Shown piece after piece: positions 1 through 5,710 of a stretch of 5,710 bases of DNA. The notes beneath the pieces are model-generated. The model did not search any database, was not told where the DNA came from, and saw only the letters and a program-made list of their open reading frames with translations. Position numbers and translations under genes: made by a program. The stretch comes from Nitrospiraceae bacterium (GTDB lineage Bacteria; Nitrospirota; Thermodesulfovibrionia; UBA6902). The first letter of the stretch is position 1, and every line of letters begins with the position of its first letter. The stretch is from positions 137,489-143,198 of the forward strand of contig CP070644.1 of the NCBI GenBank assembly GCA_020354155.1. The letters run 5' to 3'.

Positions 1-111
1 ACCTTTATTTTTAAAATCTACTCCTGAAGGATCAATTTTACCTTTCATCCTCCAAAGTTTAAACCCTGAGGAGAAGTCCTGCGTCACCCCGGTTTGTATC
101 TGTTTATACAT
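1..111 (-). CDS. Possible hypothetical protein, 3' end beyond the window
   Basis: On the minus strand an ATG at 111-109 opens a frame of 37 codons that runs off the left edge without a stop. The predicted peptide begins MYKQIQTGVTQDF and continues through SGFKLWRMKGKIDPSG. It is rich in Lys, Asp and Gly and reads like real protein, but I recognise no family. No good Shine-Dalgarno sequence precedes the ATG; a GGAGG occurs further in, directly abutting a later in-frame ATG, which is too close to serve it. The frame immediately upstream ends in TGA (126-124), beyond which the same frame is open again back to an ATG at 252. Against this call: the opposite strand is also open from base 2 to a TAG at 206-208, although that reading is Cys/Phe/Ser-rich and looks like a shadow. 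An open frame of 37 codons can arise by chance in AT-rich DNA. Confidence 0.3.
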   Translation of the reverse strand, partial: MYKQIQTGVTQDFSSGFKLWRMKGKIDPSGVDFKNKG

Positions 112-231
112 CTGCGGATTGGATCAGTCAGTATTCAATAGATTTTCTACTTCAGTATTTCTCTTTTCTATAAGGATATTCTTGAGTGCTACGGAAGACA
201 ATGAATAGATTATAGCATAGTAATTTTTAAG

Positions 232-259
232 AATTGTTCCCATAAGGAACATTTTTTTT
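232..259 (+). terminator. Inverted repeat with T-run: terminator or protein-binding site
   Basis: TGTTCC (235-240) and GGAACA (246-251) form a perfect 6-bp inverted repeat around a 5-base centre, extendable to 9 bp with one mismatch (232-240 with 246-254). Eight T follow at 252-259. Read on the plus strand this is a short intrinsic-terminator shape with a modest-GC stem. It could end a plus-strand transcript entering from the left. Alternatively the TGTTCC-N5-GGAACA symmetry, centred about 180 bases before the sigma-54-like element at 415-431, suits a dimeric regulator site such as an upstream activating sequence for a sigma-54 enhancer-binding protein. The sequence alone does not decide between these. 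Confidence 0.4.
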
Positions 260-377
260 CTTTATGCTCTCATAATAAAGATCGTATGTAAGTTATCCCG
301 ACATGTTTCTTTTCCTGAGGATTTATATGGAAATATTTATGTAAAAAAATCCGACGTTATCGGCTGTCTCTAATAAA

Positions 378-404
378 TTGACTTTTTTGCTTTTTAATTT
401 TAAT
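378..404 (+). promoter_or_regulatory. Weak sigma-70-like promoter candidate
   Basis: TTGACT at 378-383 matches five of six bases of the -35 consensus, and TTTAAT at 399-404 matches five of six bases of the -10 consensus. The spacer of 15 bases is short, and in AT-rich DNA such matches are common. It would start transcription near 411, just upstream of the sigma-54-like element. Confidence 0.22.
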
Positions 405-414
405 GAGTTAAGCT

Positions 415-431
415 TTGGCAATGAAATTGCT
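415..431 (+). promoter_or_regulatory. Sigma-54 (RpoN) -24/-12 promoter
   Basis: The element TGGCAA-N5-TTGC occupies 416-430, preceded by the expected pyrimidine (T415) and followed by the expected A/T (T431). The invariant GG (417-418) and GC (429-430) are separated by exactly ten bases, the spacing that RpoN holoenzyme requires. The -24 half matches TGGCA fully and differs only at the next base, and the -12 half TTGC is perfect. It points to the gene at 523, and transcription would begin near 442, giving a leader of about 80 bases. RpoN promoters need an activating AAA+ enhancer-binding protein bound upstream; none is encoded here, but the inverted repeat centred near 243 lies at a suitable distance. 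A chance match in AT-rich sequence remains possible. Confidence 0.55.
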
Positions 432-522
432 TAATGATGTCTGCGGAAAGAGTGCCTCAAATAGTCAGGATTACTGTGTAGCTTCAGAATTATTACTGCT
501 TCATTTTTATTCATATTAAGAC

Positions 523-2769
523 ATGTCTATAGTAAATTTACTAGAATTAAAAATAGATGCTATCAGGGAGGTTGCTGCATTAATTACATCCACCAGCAGT
601 TTTGAATCTATTTCCAATCTTGTTCTTGATCTGGCACTGAAGTATACGGGGGCCCGAAGCGGCTCGATCCTTCTTCTGGACAGCAGGGGTTATCTGAAGA
701 TCAGGGCTGCCAGAGGCCTTGATCCTGCACTTATGCACACTGTGCGGGTCAGGATTGGCGACTTTATATGCGGCAGGGTTGCAGAAGATAAAACACCCCT
801 TCTGGTAAAGGATATCCAGAAAGTAAGGCTTCACAGCAAGAAAAGAGCAGAAAGGTATCAGACGGGCTCTTTCATTTGCTGTCCCATTTTATTGAAGGAT
901 AAACTCGTTGGCATCATTAACATTAACGATAAGGAAGACGGGACACAATTTACCGAAAATGATCTCGACCTTGTCATGATTCTCTCAAGCCAGACAGCAG
1001 TATCTGTTGAAAATGCCCGTCTTATATCTGAACTGCAATCGAAAGCATCTACGCTGGACGAACGAAACCAGGGGCTCATTGATTCTGACAGACTGAAAAA
1101 TGAATTCATTTCCAGAATGACCCATGAAATAAGGACGCCCCTGAATTCGATTAACGGAGCTGCATATTATCTGAAGGAACGAAAGGCATCCAGAGAGGAA
1201 CAGCAGGAATTCGTAAACATAATCTCTGATGAAGCAGGAAAGCTGATCAGCCTTCTCGAAGAATTACTGAACTTTTCCCGTCTGGAAAGCGATGATATAG
1301 TTTTCAAAAAGAAAATCATAAGCCTGAGTGAGGTCATTCAGGAGACACTTTCCGCATCAATACTGAAACAGACCCTCATAAGCAATAACGTATCAATTCA
1401 GGTTAAATTGCCTGACCATGTGTCCTATATTGTTGGAGAAAAAGTACGGTTGCTGCAGGCTTTTATTTATATTGTGGATGGCCTGATCAGGCATACGCAG
1501 CGGGCTGATGTGATCAGGCTCATTGTATGCGAGAAAAAACAGTCTGTCATGGTGGACTTTGTCCTGAAAGGAAGAAAAATTCCTGAAGAGATCATTGCAT
1601 CAATGTTTGATGAACGCTCAATATGGCACGGAATTGATGTGGACAAAAACAATGTGAAATTCTATCTTGCAAAACATACCCTTCAAATCCATAATGGCGC
1701 TATTTACGCTTCAAATATGTCAACTGGATTCCGGATACGTCTTGATTTTCCGAAGAACGAGCGCGTATATGTAACGAGCAAAATCAATGAACTTCTCCGC
1801 AGTTTTCTGGATTTCACTGCAATATCATTGAATCTCAGGAGATGCTCAATTATGATGATGGACAATGTATCCGGCTTAATAACGATTCGACACTCCCTTG
1901 GAATTGACGAAGCAGTAGCACGAAACACCAGCATACGGATAGGTGAGAAAATTGCCGGCATGGTTGTCCATAATAACGAACCAATGCTTATAGAGGATAT
2001 TAAAAGGTATCCCGAGCTGAAGATAAATAAATTCCCCCAATACAGGACAGGATCTTTTCTCTCACTACCGATACCTGTTCATGGGAAAGCTGAAGGAGTC
2101 CTGAATCTCAGTGATAAACTGGATGGAAAAATTTTTACAAAGGAGGATTTATATCTCTCCTGTGCAATTACAGAAAGAATTTCCCGGACCGTTGAAAAAA
2201 TACGACAGGGCGATTTGAAGGACGAGGATTTCAGGGCAGCTCTTAAGAGCATGGAGTCTCTGCTGAGCGCAGGGAGGCAATACAGGGACAAGAACGGCAG
2301 GTTTACCAGTTTTGTATACAAAACCATGAAGTCAATGTCAAGAGACAGAAATGAAATGCAGAAGGCATTATATGCATCAAAACTCTATGATCTGGGCCTC
2401 ACACAGATTGACAAAACGATTCTTGATAAAACAAAGCCTCTGACGGACATTGAAAAAAAAATAATCCAGACCCATCCATTCCCGGGTGTTCGTTTAATTG
2501 ACAGTGTGGAAGACGACGAAGATATCAAAGATATCATCCTCTATCATCATGAAAAATATGACGGTTCCGGATACCCTTACGGAGTGAAGGGAGAAAAAAT
2601 ACCCTTTATATCCAGGGTCTTCGCCATTGCAGACTCCTATACTGCGATGACCTCAATACGTCCCTACAGAAATGCCATGACAAAAAAAGAGTCGCTCCAT
2701 CAGATCAGGGCAGGTGCCGGAACTTCCTATGACCCTGCTATTGTAGAGGCCTTTGCCAGGGTAGTCTGA
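523..2769 (+). CDS. GAF-HisKA-GAF-HD-GYP signalling protein with degenerate catalytic domains
   Basis: This 748-residue protein has no signal peptide or membrane segment, so it should be a cytoplasmic sensor. Domains in order: GAF1 (about 10-172), a coiled-coil-like linker, HisKA (about 183-252) with the phospho-acceptor motif MTHEIRTPL and His201, a degenerate HATPase_c (about 262-398), GAF2 (about 408-562), and an HD-GYP-like domain (about 590-748). The two GAF domains are related: both carry RIG, a TGSF motif (114-117 and 509-512) and NDK/SDK..G..FT..DL, suggesting internal duplication. The ATPase has lost both N-box Asn (Tyr316, Gly320), the G1 Asp (Leu348) and the G2 glycines. The HD-GYP domain keeps Asp623, His651, HHEKYDGSGYP (675-685), Asp704 and RPYR, but its HD histidine is Tyr622, the following Lys is Leu626, and the upstream ligand His is absent. 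Kinase and phosphodiesterase activity are therefore doubtful; ligand sensing or scaffolding is more likely. The ATG at 523 is the first start after an in-frame TAA (517-519); its ribosome site is weak. No response regulator lies in the window. Confidence 0.88.
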   Translation: MSIVNLLELKIDAIREVAALITSTSSFESISNLVLDLALKYTGARSGSILLLDSRGYLKIRAARGLDPALMHTVRVRIGDFICGRVAEDKTPLLVKDIQKVRLHSKKRAERYQTGSFICCPILLKDKLVGIININDKEDGTQFTENDLDLVMILSSQTAVSVENARLISELQSKASTLDERNQGLIDSDRLKNEFISRMTHEIRTPLNSINGAAYYLKERKASREEQQEFVNIISDEAGKLISLLEELLNFSRLESDDIVFKKKIISLSEVIQETLSASILKQTLISNNVSIQVKLPDHVSYIVGEKVRLLQAFIYIVDGLIRHTQRADVIRLIVCEKKQSVMVDFVLKGRKIPEEIIASMFDERSIWHGIDVDKNNVKFYLAKHTLQIHNGAIYASNMSTGFRIRLDFPKNERVYVTSKINELLRSFLDFTAISLNLRRCSIMMMDNVSGLITIRHSLGIDEAVARNTSIRIGEKIAGMVVHNNEPMLIEDIKRYPELKINKFPQYRTGSFLSLPIPVHGKAEGVLNLSDKLDGKIFTKEDLYLSCAITERISRTVEKIRQGDLKDEDFRAALKSMESLLSAGRQYRDKNGRFTSFVYKTMKSMSRDRNEMQKALYASKLYDLGLTQIDKTILDKTKPLTDIEKKIIQTHPFPGVRLIDSVEDDEDIKDIILYHHEKYDGSGYPYGVKGEKIPFISRVFAIADSYTAMTSIRPYRNAMTKKESLHQIRAGAGTSYDPAIVEAFARVV

Positions 2770-2798
2770 AGGCTCTCTTTGCGTGTCGCCTGCCTCTT

Positions 2799-2827
2799 CT
2801 GAAAAGCCTTTTACAATCCTGTATACT
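2799..2827 (+). promoter_or_regulatory. Possible sigma-70 promoter for ispA-dxs
   Basis: TATACT at 2822-2827 matches five of six -10 bases. CTGAAA at 2799-2804 matches four of six -35 bases, with an ideal 17-base spacer. It sits in the 105-base gap between the signalling gene and ispA. Transcription would begin near 2834, only a few bases before the ATG at 2839, which supports using the later ATG at 2875 as the ispA start. If real, ispA-dxs can be expressed apart from the upstream gene. Confidence 0.33.
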
Positions 2828-2874
2828 ATAACCCTGACATGCCAGTGCAGTTTATCTGCAACAGAATTATTCAC

Positions 2875-3762
2875 ATGGACATAACATCCTACATCGAAGA
2901 TAATCGTAAAAAAATAGACGGATTTCTGAAAAAATACATTTCTGCGAAGAAACGAAATAACGATTGCCCGAAAGAGCTGGCAGAAGCGATGAGTTATGCG
3001 CTGATGGCCGGCGGAAAACGGGTAAGGCCCATTCTCGCCATTGCCAGTTATGAGGCAGTTGGAGGTCGATCAAAGGGTATTCTGAATGTGGCATCTGCTC
3101 TTGAGCTGATACATACCTATTCACTGGTTCATGATGACCTCCCGGCAATGGATGACGATGATCTGAGGAGAAATAAACCGACTACCCACAGGGTCTTTGG
3201 GGAAGCAACGGCAATTCTTGCAGGTGATGCCCTGCTCACAGATGCCTTTCATATCATATCCACTTCAGATGGAGACCCGAAAAAACTCATTACTGTCATA
3301 GAGGAACTTTCCCATGCCTGTGGACCGGAAGGCATGGTAGGCGGGCAGGAGGTTGATATCCTGCTTGAAGGGAAAAAAGGATCAAAGAAGGATGTTCTTT
3401 ATATTCACACCCATAAGACAGGGGCATTTATCAGAGGGGCTGTCCGTGTCGGTGCTTTGATGGGAGGCGCCTCCCGAAAAAGACTCGATGCCCTTACAGA
3501 ATATGGGGAAAAGACAGGTCTGGCCTTTCAGGTTATTGATGATATTCTTGACATAACAGGTACCAAAGCAGAGATCGGTAAATCAACCGGCGCTGATGCC
3601 GCAAAGGGGAAAAATACCTATCCTTCTGCCTTTGGGCTTGAGAAATCCAGAGAGATTGCTGATAATCTAATAAAAGAGGCTGTGCATGCCCTTGCAGATT
3701 TCAATAAGAACGCCGATCCCCTGAGGGAAATAGCCCGCTACATTTTGTCCCGGCGGAATTAG
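2875..3762 (+). CDS. ispA: Farnesyl diphosphate synthase (short-chain polyprenyl synthetase)
   Basis: The enzyme condenses DMAPP, then GPP, with IPP to make C15 farnesyl diphosphate in the cytoplasm, feeding undecaprenyl phosphate and quinone side chains. With the ATG at 2875 it has 295 residues, close to E. coli IspA (299). Motifs in order: GGKRVRP (46-52, IPP binding), first Asp-rich motif DDLPAMDDDD (87-96) with the two-residue insertion typical of bacterial FPP synthases, RR (98-99), GGQ..D (156-161), KT (181-182), and second Asp-rich motif FQVIDDILD (218-226). Tyr82, five residues before the first Asp motif, is the position known from Geobacillus FPP synthase to limit chain length, so C15 is favoured over C20. 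An in-frame ATG at 2839 would add 12 residues unlike any family N-terminus and would sit almost on the predicted transcription start; 2875 fits better, though neither has a strong ribosome site. The gene is followed by dxs after 67 bases, probably in one transcript. A geranylgeranyl synthase is the main alternative. Confidence 0.93.
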   Translation: MDITSYIEDNRKKIDGFLKKYISAKKRNNDCPKELAEAMSYALMAGGKRVRPILAIASYEAVGGRSKGILNVASALELIHTYSLVHDDLPAMDDDDLRRNKPTTHRVFGEATAILAGDALLTDAFHIISTSDGDPKKLITVIEELSHACGPEGMVGGQEVDILLEGKKGSKKDVLYIHTHKTGAFIRGAVRVGALMGGASRKRLDALTEYGEKTGLAFQVIDDILDITGTKAEIGKSTGADAAKGKNTYPSAFGLEKSREIADNLIKEAVHALADFNKNADPLREIARYILSRRN

Positions 3763-3819
3763 AGCATGGGTAAATTGTTTTTTTATGGAAAAGATGACAT
3801 GAGACACAGACGCTTATTC

Positions 3820-3825
3820 AAGGAG
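3820..3825 (+). promoter_or_regulatory. Ribosome binding site of dxs
   Basis: AAGGAG lies four bases before the ATG at 3830. It is the only strong Shine-Dalgarno sequence in front of a gene in this window. It fixes the dxs start, because the nearest upstream ATG in the same frame (3785) meets a stop codon after five codons. The spacing is slightly short but usable. Confidence 0.75.
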
Positions 3826-3829
3826 CAAT

Positions 3830-5710
3830 ATGTATATTGAAAAGATAAAAGGCCCTGAAGACATCAAAAAACTGAGTGTCGAAGATTTGAAGCAACTCTC
3901 AGCTGAGCTCCGCGAGATTATTATTGAAACCGTTGCAACCAACGGAGGGCATCTCGCTTCCAACCTTGGCACCATTGACCTTACCATCGCCCTGCATCGC
4001 ATATTCGACTCACCGAAAGACAAGATAATATGGGATGTGGGACATCAGGCTTACGCACATAAACTCCTTACCGGACGGTATGACAGGTTCTCCACCATTC
4101 GGCAGCATAAGGGCCTGTCAGGTTTTCCAAAGATGTCAGAGAGTCCCCATGACTCATTCGGCACAGGCCACAGCTCTACATCCATCTCAGCTGCACTGGG
4201 AATTCTGGAAGGCAGAGACCAGAGGAAAGAAGATTTCAAGATCATCGCTGTTATCGGTGACGGAGCAATGACGGCAGGTCTAGCCTTTGAAGGACTCAAT
4301 CATGCCGGTCATCTCAAGAAAAACCTTATCGTTATACTCAATGATAATGAAATGTCCATATCACCAAATGTGGGGGCGCTGTCCTCCTATCTGCAGAGAA
4401 TGATGATGGGTGACTTGTATACGAGATTTAAAAAAGAAACCAAACATTTGCTGGGCAGGATACCGTCAGTCGGCGAGCCTGTACTTAAAATTGCAAAAAA
4501 GACGGAAGAAACCGTCAAGGGCTACATTGTTCCCGGGCTTCTCTTTGAAGAACTCGGTTTTGAATATGTCGGGCCAGTTGACGGTCATAAGATAGATGTT
4601 CTCATTGAAACACTTGAACGATTCAAGGACTTTCCTGCCCCCGTCCTCATACACACAATTACCAAAAAAGGGAAAGGATATGAACCTGCAGAGAAAAACC
4701 CGAATATCTTTCACGGCGTGGGACCCTTTGATATAGAGACCGGTGAACAGCAGTCCAAATCAAGGAAATCCTACAGTGAGATATTCGGCAACTGTCTCAC
4801 TGCTCTGGCCAAGGAAGATAACAGGATCGTGGCAATTACAGCAGCCATGACAGAGGGAACCGGTCTTTCGGAGTTTGTAAGGACCTTCCCAAAGAGATTC
4901 TACGATGTAGGCATTGCAGAGCCCCATGCTGCAACCTTTGCAGCAGGACTTGCCACGAGAGGGTTAAAGCCTGTCGTTGCCATTTACTCAACTTTCCTTC
5001 AGAGAGCATATGATGAGATTATTCATGATATCTGTCTGCAGGATCTGCCCGTTGTCTTTGCCATTGACAGAGCAGGCATTGTAGGCGATGATGGACCTAC
5101 CCATAACGGAACCTTTGATCTGTCCTATCTGCGACATATTCCGAACCTTATTGTCATGGCTCCAAAGGACGCTTATGAATTCAGGCGGATGATAGGGACC
5201 GCTGTCTCTCATGACGGACCTGTAGCCGTCAGGTATCCAAGGGCTTCTGTTATCGACAGTTCTGAAGATAATGAAATTACCACGATCCCTGTGGGCAAGG
5301 CAGAGATTCTGAAAGATGGGCAGGATGTCCTCGTCATTGCAATCGGCAGCACAGTCATTCCCGCCCTTGAGGCGACTGCCATGGTTGAAGAAGCAGGAAT
5401 TAGCGCCTCTGTTATCAATGCCCGTTTTGTGAGCCCTTTGGATAAAAACCTGATTACGGAACAGGCACAACAGATAAAGAACGTCATTACCGTTGAGGAA
5501 AATGTCGTTGCCGGTGGTTTTGGAAGTGCAGTCCTGGAAGAATTGACAGAGGCCGGCCTTGAGGGTTTAAAAATAAAATTGCTCGGACTTCCTGACACAT
5601 TTATTGAGCAGGGGCCTCAGAACATATTGAGAAAAAAGTACGGCATCGATAAAGAAGGCATTGCCAGAACAATTCTTGAAAGAGCAGGGAAAAAAAAGAC
5701 CGCGCCTGAA
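3830..5710 (+). CDS. dxs: 1-deoxy-D-xylulose-5-phosphate synthase, 3' end beyond the window
   Basis: Dxs joins pyruvate and glyceraldehyde 3-phosphate, releasing CO2, to form DXP, the first step of the MEP isoprenoid pathway; it uses thiamine diphosphate and Mg2+. All 627 codons are open and reach the window edge. Family members are about 620-640 residues, so only a few residues and the stop are missing. Domain I (about 1-300) holds GGHLASNLG with His41, WDVGHQAYAHK with His72, GTGHSSTSIS (111-120), and the thiamine diphosphate/Mg motif GDGAMTAG (143-150) ending at Asn173 in LNDNEMSIS. His295 follows. Domain II (about 312-475) holds the catalytic Glu364 (E. coli Glu370), YSTFLQRAYD (386-395), and DRAGIVG with Arg414, Asp421 and His425. 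Domain III (about 497-615) includes ARFVSPLD and ENVVAGGFGSAVLE. One oddity: the usual AEQHA around the catalytic Glu reads AEPHA (Pro365). All other active-site residues I checked are present. It lies 67 bases after ispA and is likely co-transcribed with it. Confidence 0.96.
   Translation, partial: MYIEKIKGPEDIKKLSVEDLKQLSAELREIIIETVATNGGHLASNLGTIDLTIALHRIFDSPKDKIIWDVGHQAYAHKLLTGRYDRFSTIRQHKGLSGFPKMSESPHDSFGTGHSSTSISAALGILEGRDQRKEDFKIIAVIGDGAMTAGLAFEGLNHAGHLKKNLIVILNDNEMSISPNVGALSSYLQRMMMGDLYTRFKKETKHLLGRIPSVGEPVLKIAKKTEETVKGYIVPGLLFEELGFEYVGPVDGHKIDVLIETLERFKDFPAPVLIHTITKKGKGYEPAEKNPNIFHGVGPFDIETGEQQSKSRKSYSEIFGNCLTALAKEDNRIVAITAAMTEGTGLSEFVRTFPKRFYDVGIAEPHAATFAAGLATRGLKPVVAIYSTFLQRAYDEIIHDICLQDLPVVFAIDRAGIVGDDGPTHNGTFDLSYLRHIPNLIVMAPKDAYEFRRMIGTAVSHDGPVAVRYPRASVIDSSEDNEITTIPVGKAEILKDGQDVLVIAIGSTVIPALEATAMVEEAGISASVINARFVSPLDKNLITEQAQQIKNVITVEENVVAGGFGSAVLEELTEAGLEGLKIKLLGLPDTFIEQGPQNILRKKYGIDKEGIARTILERAGKKKTAPE

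Larger units (their letters stand above)
112..522. other. AT-rich non-coding region upstream of the signalling gene
   Basis: This stretch contains no secure gene. It is visibly richer in A and T than the rest of the window, with many runs of T and A. It carries the inverted repeat at 232-259, a small CCGA/TCGG inverted repeat at 351-363 next to a run of seven A (343-349), a weak sigma-70-like element and a strong sigma-54-like element. Two very short frames are present: minus strand 252-124 (42 codons plus TGA), and plus strand 421-519 (32 codons plus TAA, ending three bases before the ATG of the next gene). Neither has a convincing ribosome binding site, so I do not call them genes. The region most likely acts as the control region of the gene at 523, perhaps shared with a divergent gene to the left. 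Confidence 0.6.

Noticed and set aside
124..126. TGA in the minus-strand frame as a selenocysteine codon
   Set aside because: No convincing stem-loop follows the TGA, and the protein is not a known selenoprotein type.
2..208. Plus-strand open frame from the left edge to a TAG at 206-208, followed by the T-run hairpin
   Set aside because: It contains no ATG, and its translation is rich in Cys, Phe, Ser and Leu, typical of an antisense shadow. It is kept only as a reason why the hairpin might be a terminator.
351..363. CCGA-N5-TCGG next to a run of A, as a minus-strand terminator
   Set aside because: The stem has only four pairs and no minus-strand gene lies to its right to be terminated.
421..519. 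Plus-strand frame of 32 codons ending just before the signalling gene
   Set aside because: It has no ribosome site, starts inside the sigma-54 element upstream of the expected transcription start, and has unremarkable composition.
2769..2812. AAGGCT...AGCCTTTT repeat after the signalling gene as a terminator
   Set aside because: The arms are six bases with a 30-base loop and only a four-T tail; too weak to call.
4035..4595. Plus-strand frames of 78 and 61 codons inside dxs
   Set aside because: They are out of frame with the clear Dxs reading, which is open over the whole stretch.
4988..5598. Long minus-strand open frames opposite dxs (160 and 129 codons)
   Set aside because: They lie antisense to a complete and well-conserved dxs coding region and show no recognisable protein features.
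1..5710. CRISPR array, tRNA, rRNA, insertion sequence, toxin-antitoxin or phage genes
   Set aside because: I found no repeat-spacer pattern, no cloverleaf or CCA end, no transposase and no flanking long inverted repeats.

Overview
The window reads as a chromosomal segment from a free-living bacterium of moderate G+C content that makes isoprenoids by the methylerythritol phosphate (MEP) pathway. The coding part looks balanced in composition, while the first 520 bases are clearly AT-rich. The protein flavour (GAF/histidine-kinase/HD-GYP signalling chain, sigma-54-like promoter, frequent AGA/AGG arginine codons) would fit an environmental lineage such as Nitrospirota or Desulfobacterota. That placement is an impression, not something the sequence proves.

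Layout. Bases 1-522 hold no secure gene. There is a possible minus-strand reading frame running off the left edge (1-111), a perfect inverted repeat followed by a T-run (232-259), and a near-perfect sigma-54 (-24/-12) element at 415-431 pointing right. Bases 523-2769 encode a 748-residue cytoplasmic multidomain signalling protein: GAF, HisKA, degenerate ATPase, GAF, degenerate HD-GYP. After a 105-base gap with a possible promoter comes a farnesyl-diphosphate-synthase-type prenyltransferase (ispA, preferred start 2875, stop at 3762). After a further 67 bases comes dxs (1-deoxy-D-xylulose-5-phosphate synthase), which starts at 3830 and is open to the right edge, so its last few residues and stop lie outside.

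How the genes relate. Dxs catalyses the first step of the MEP pathway. Its IPP and DMAPP end products are condensed by IspA to C15 farnesyl diphosphate, the precursor of undecaprenyl phosphate, quinone side chains and other terpenoids. Adjacent ispA-dxs is a common bacterial arrangement. The unusual part is the signalling gene directly upstream on the same strand. Its phospho-acceptor histidine is kept, but its ATP-binding motifs are lost, and its HD-GYP domain lacks two expected histidine ligands. It therefore looks like a sensor or scaffold built from enzyme domains that have decayed, and it may be read from a sigma-54 promoter. Whether it controls isoprenoid synthesis is inference from position only.
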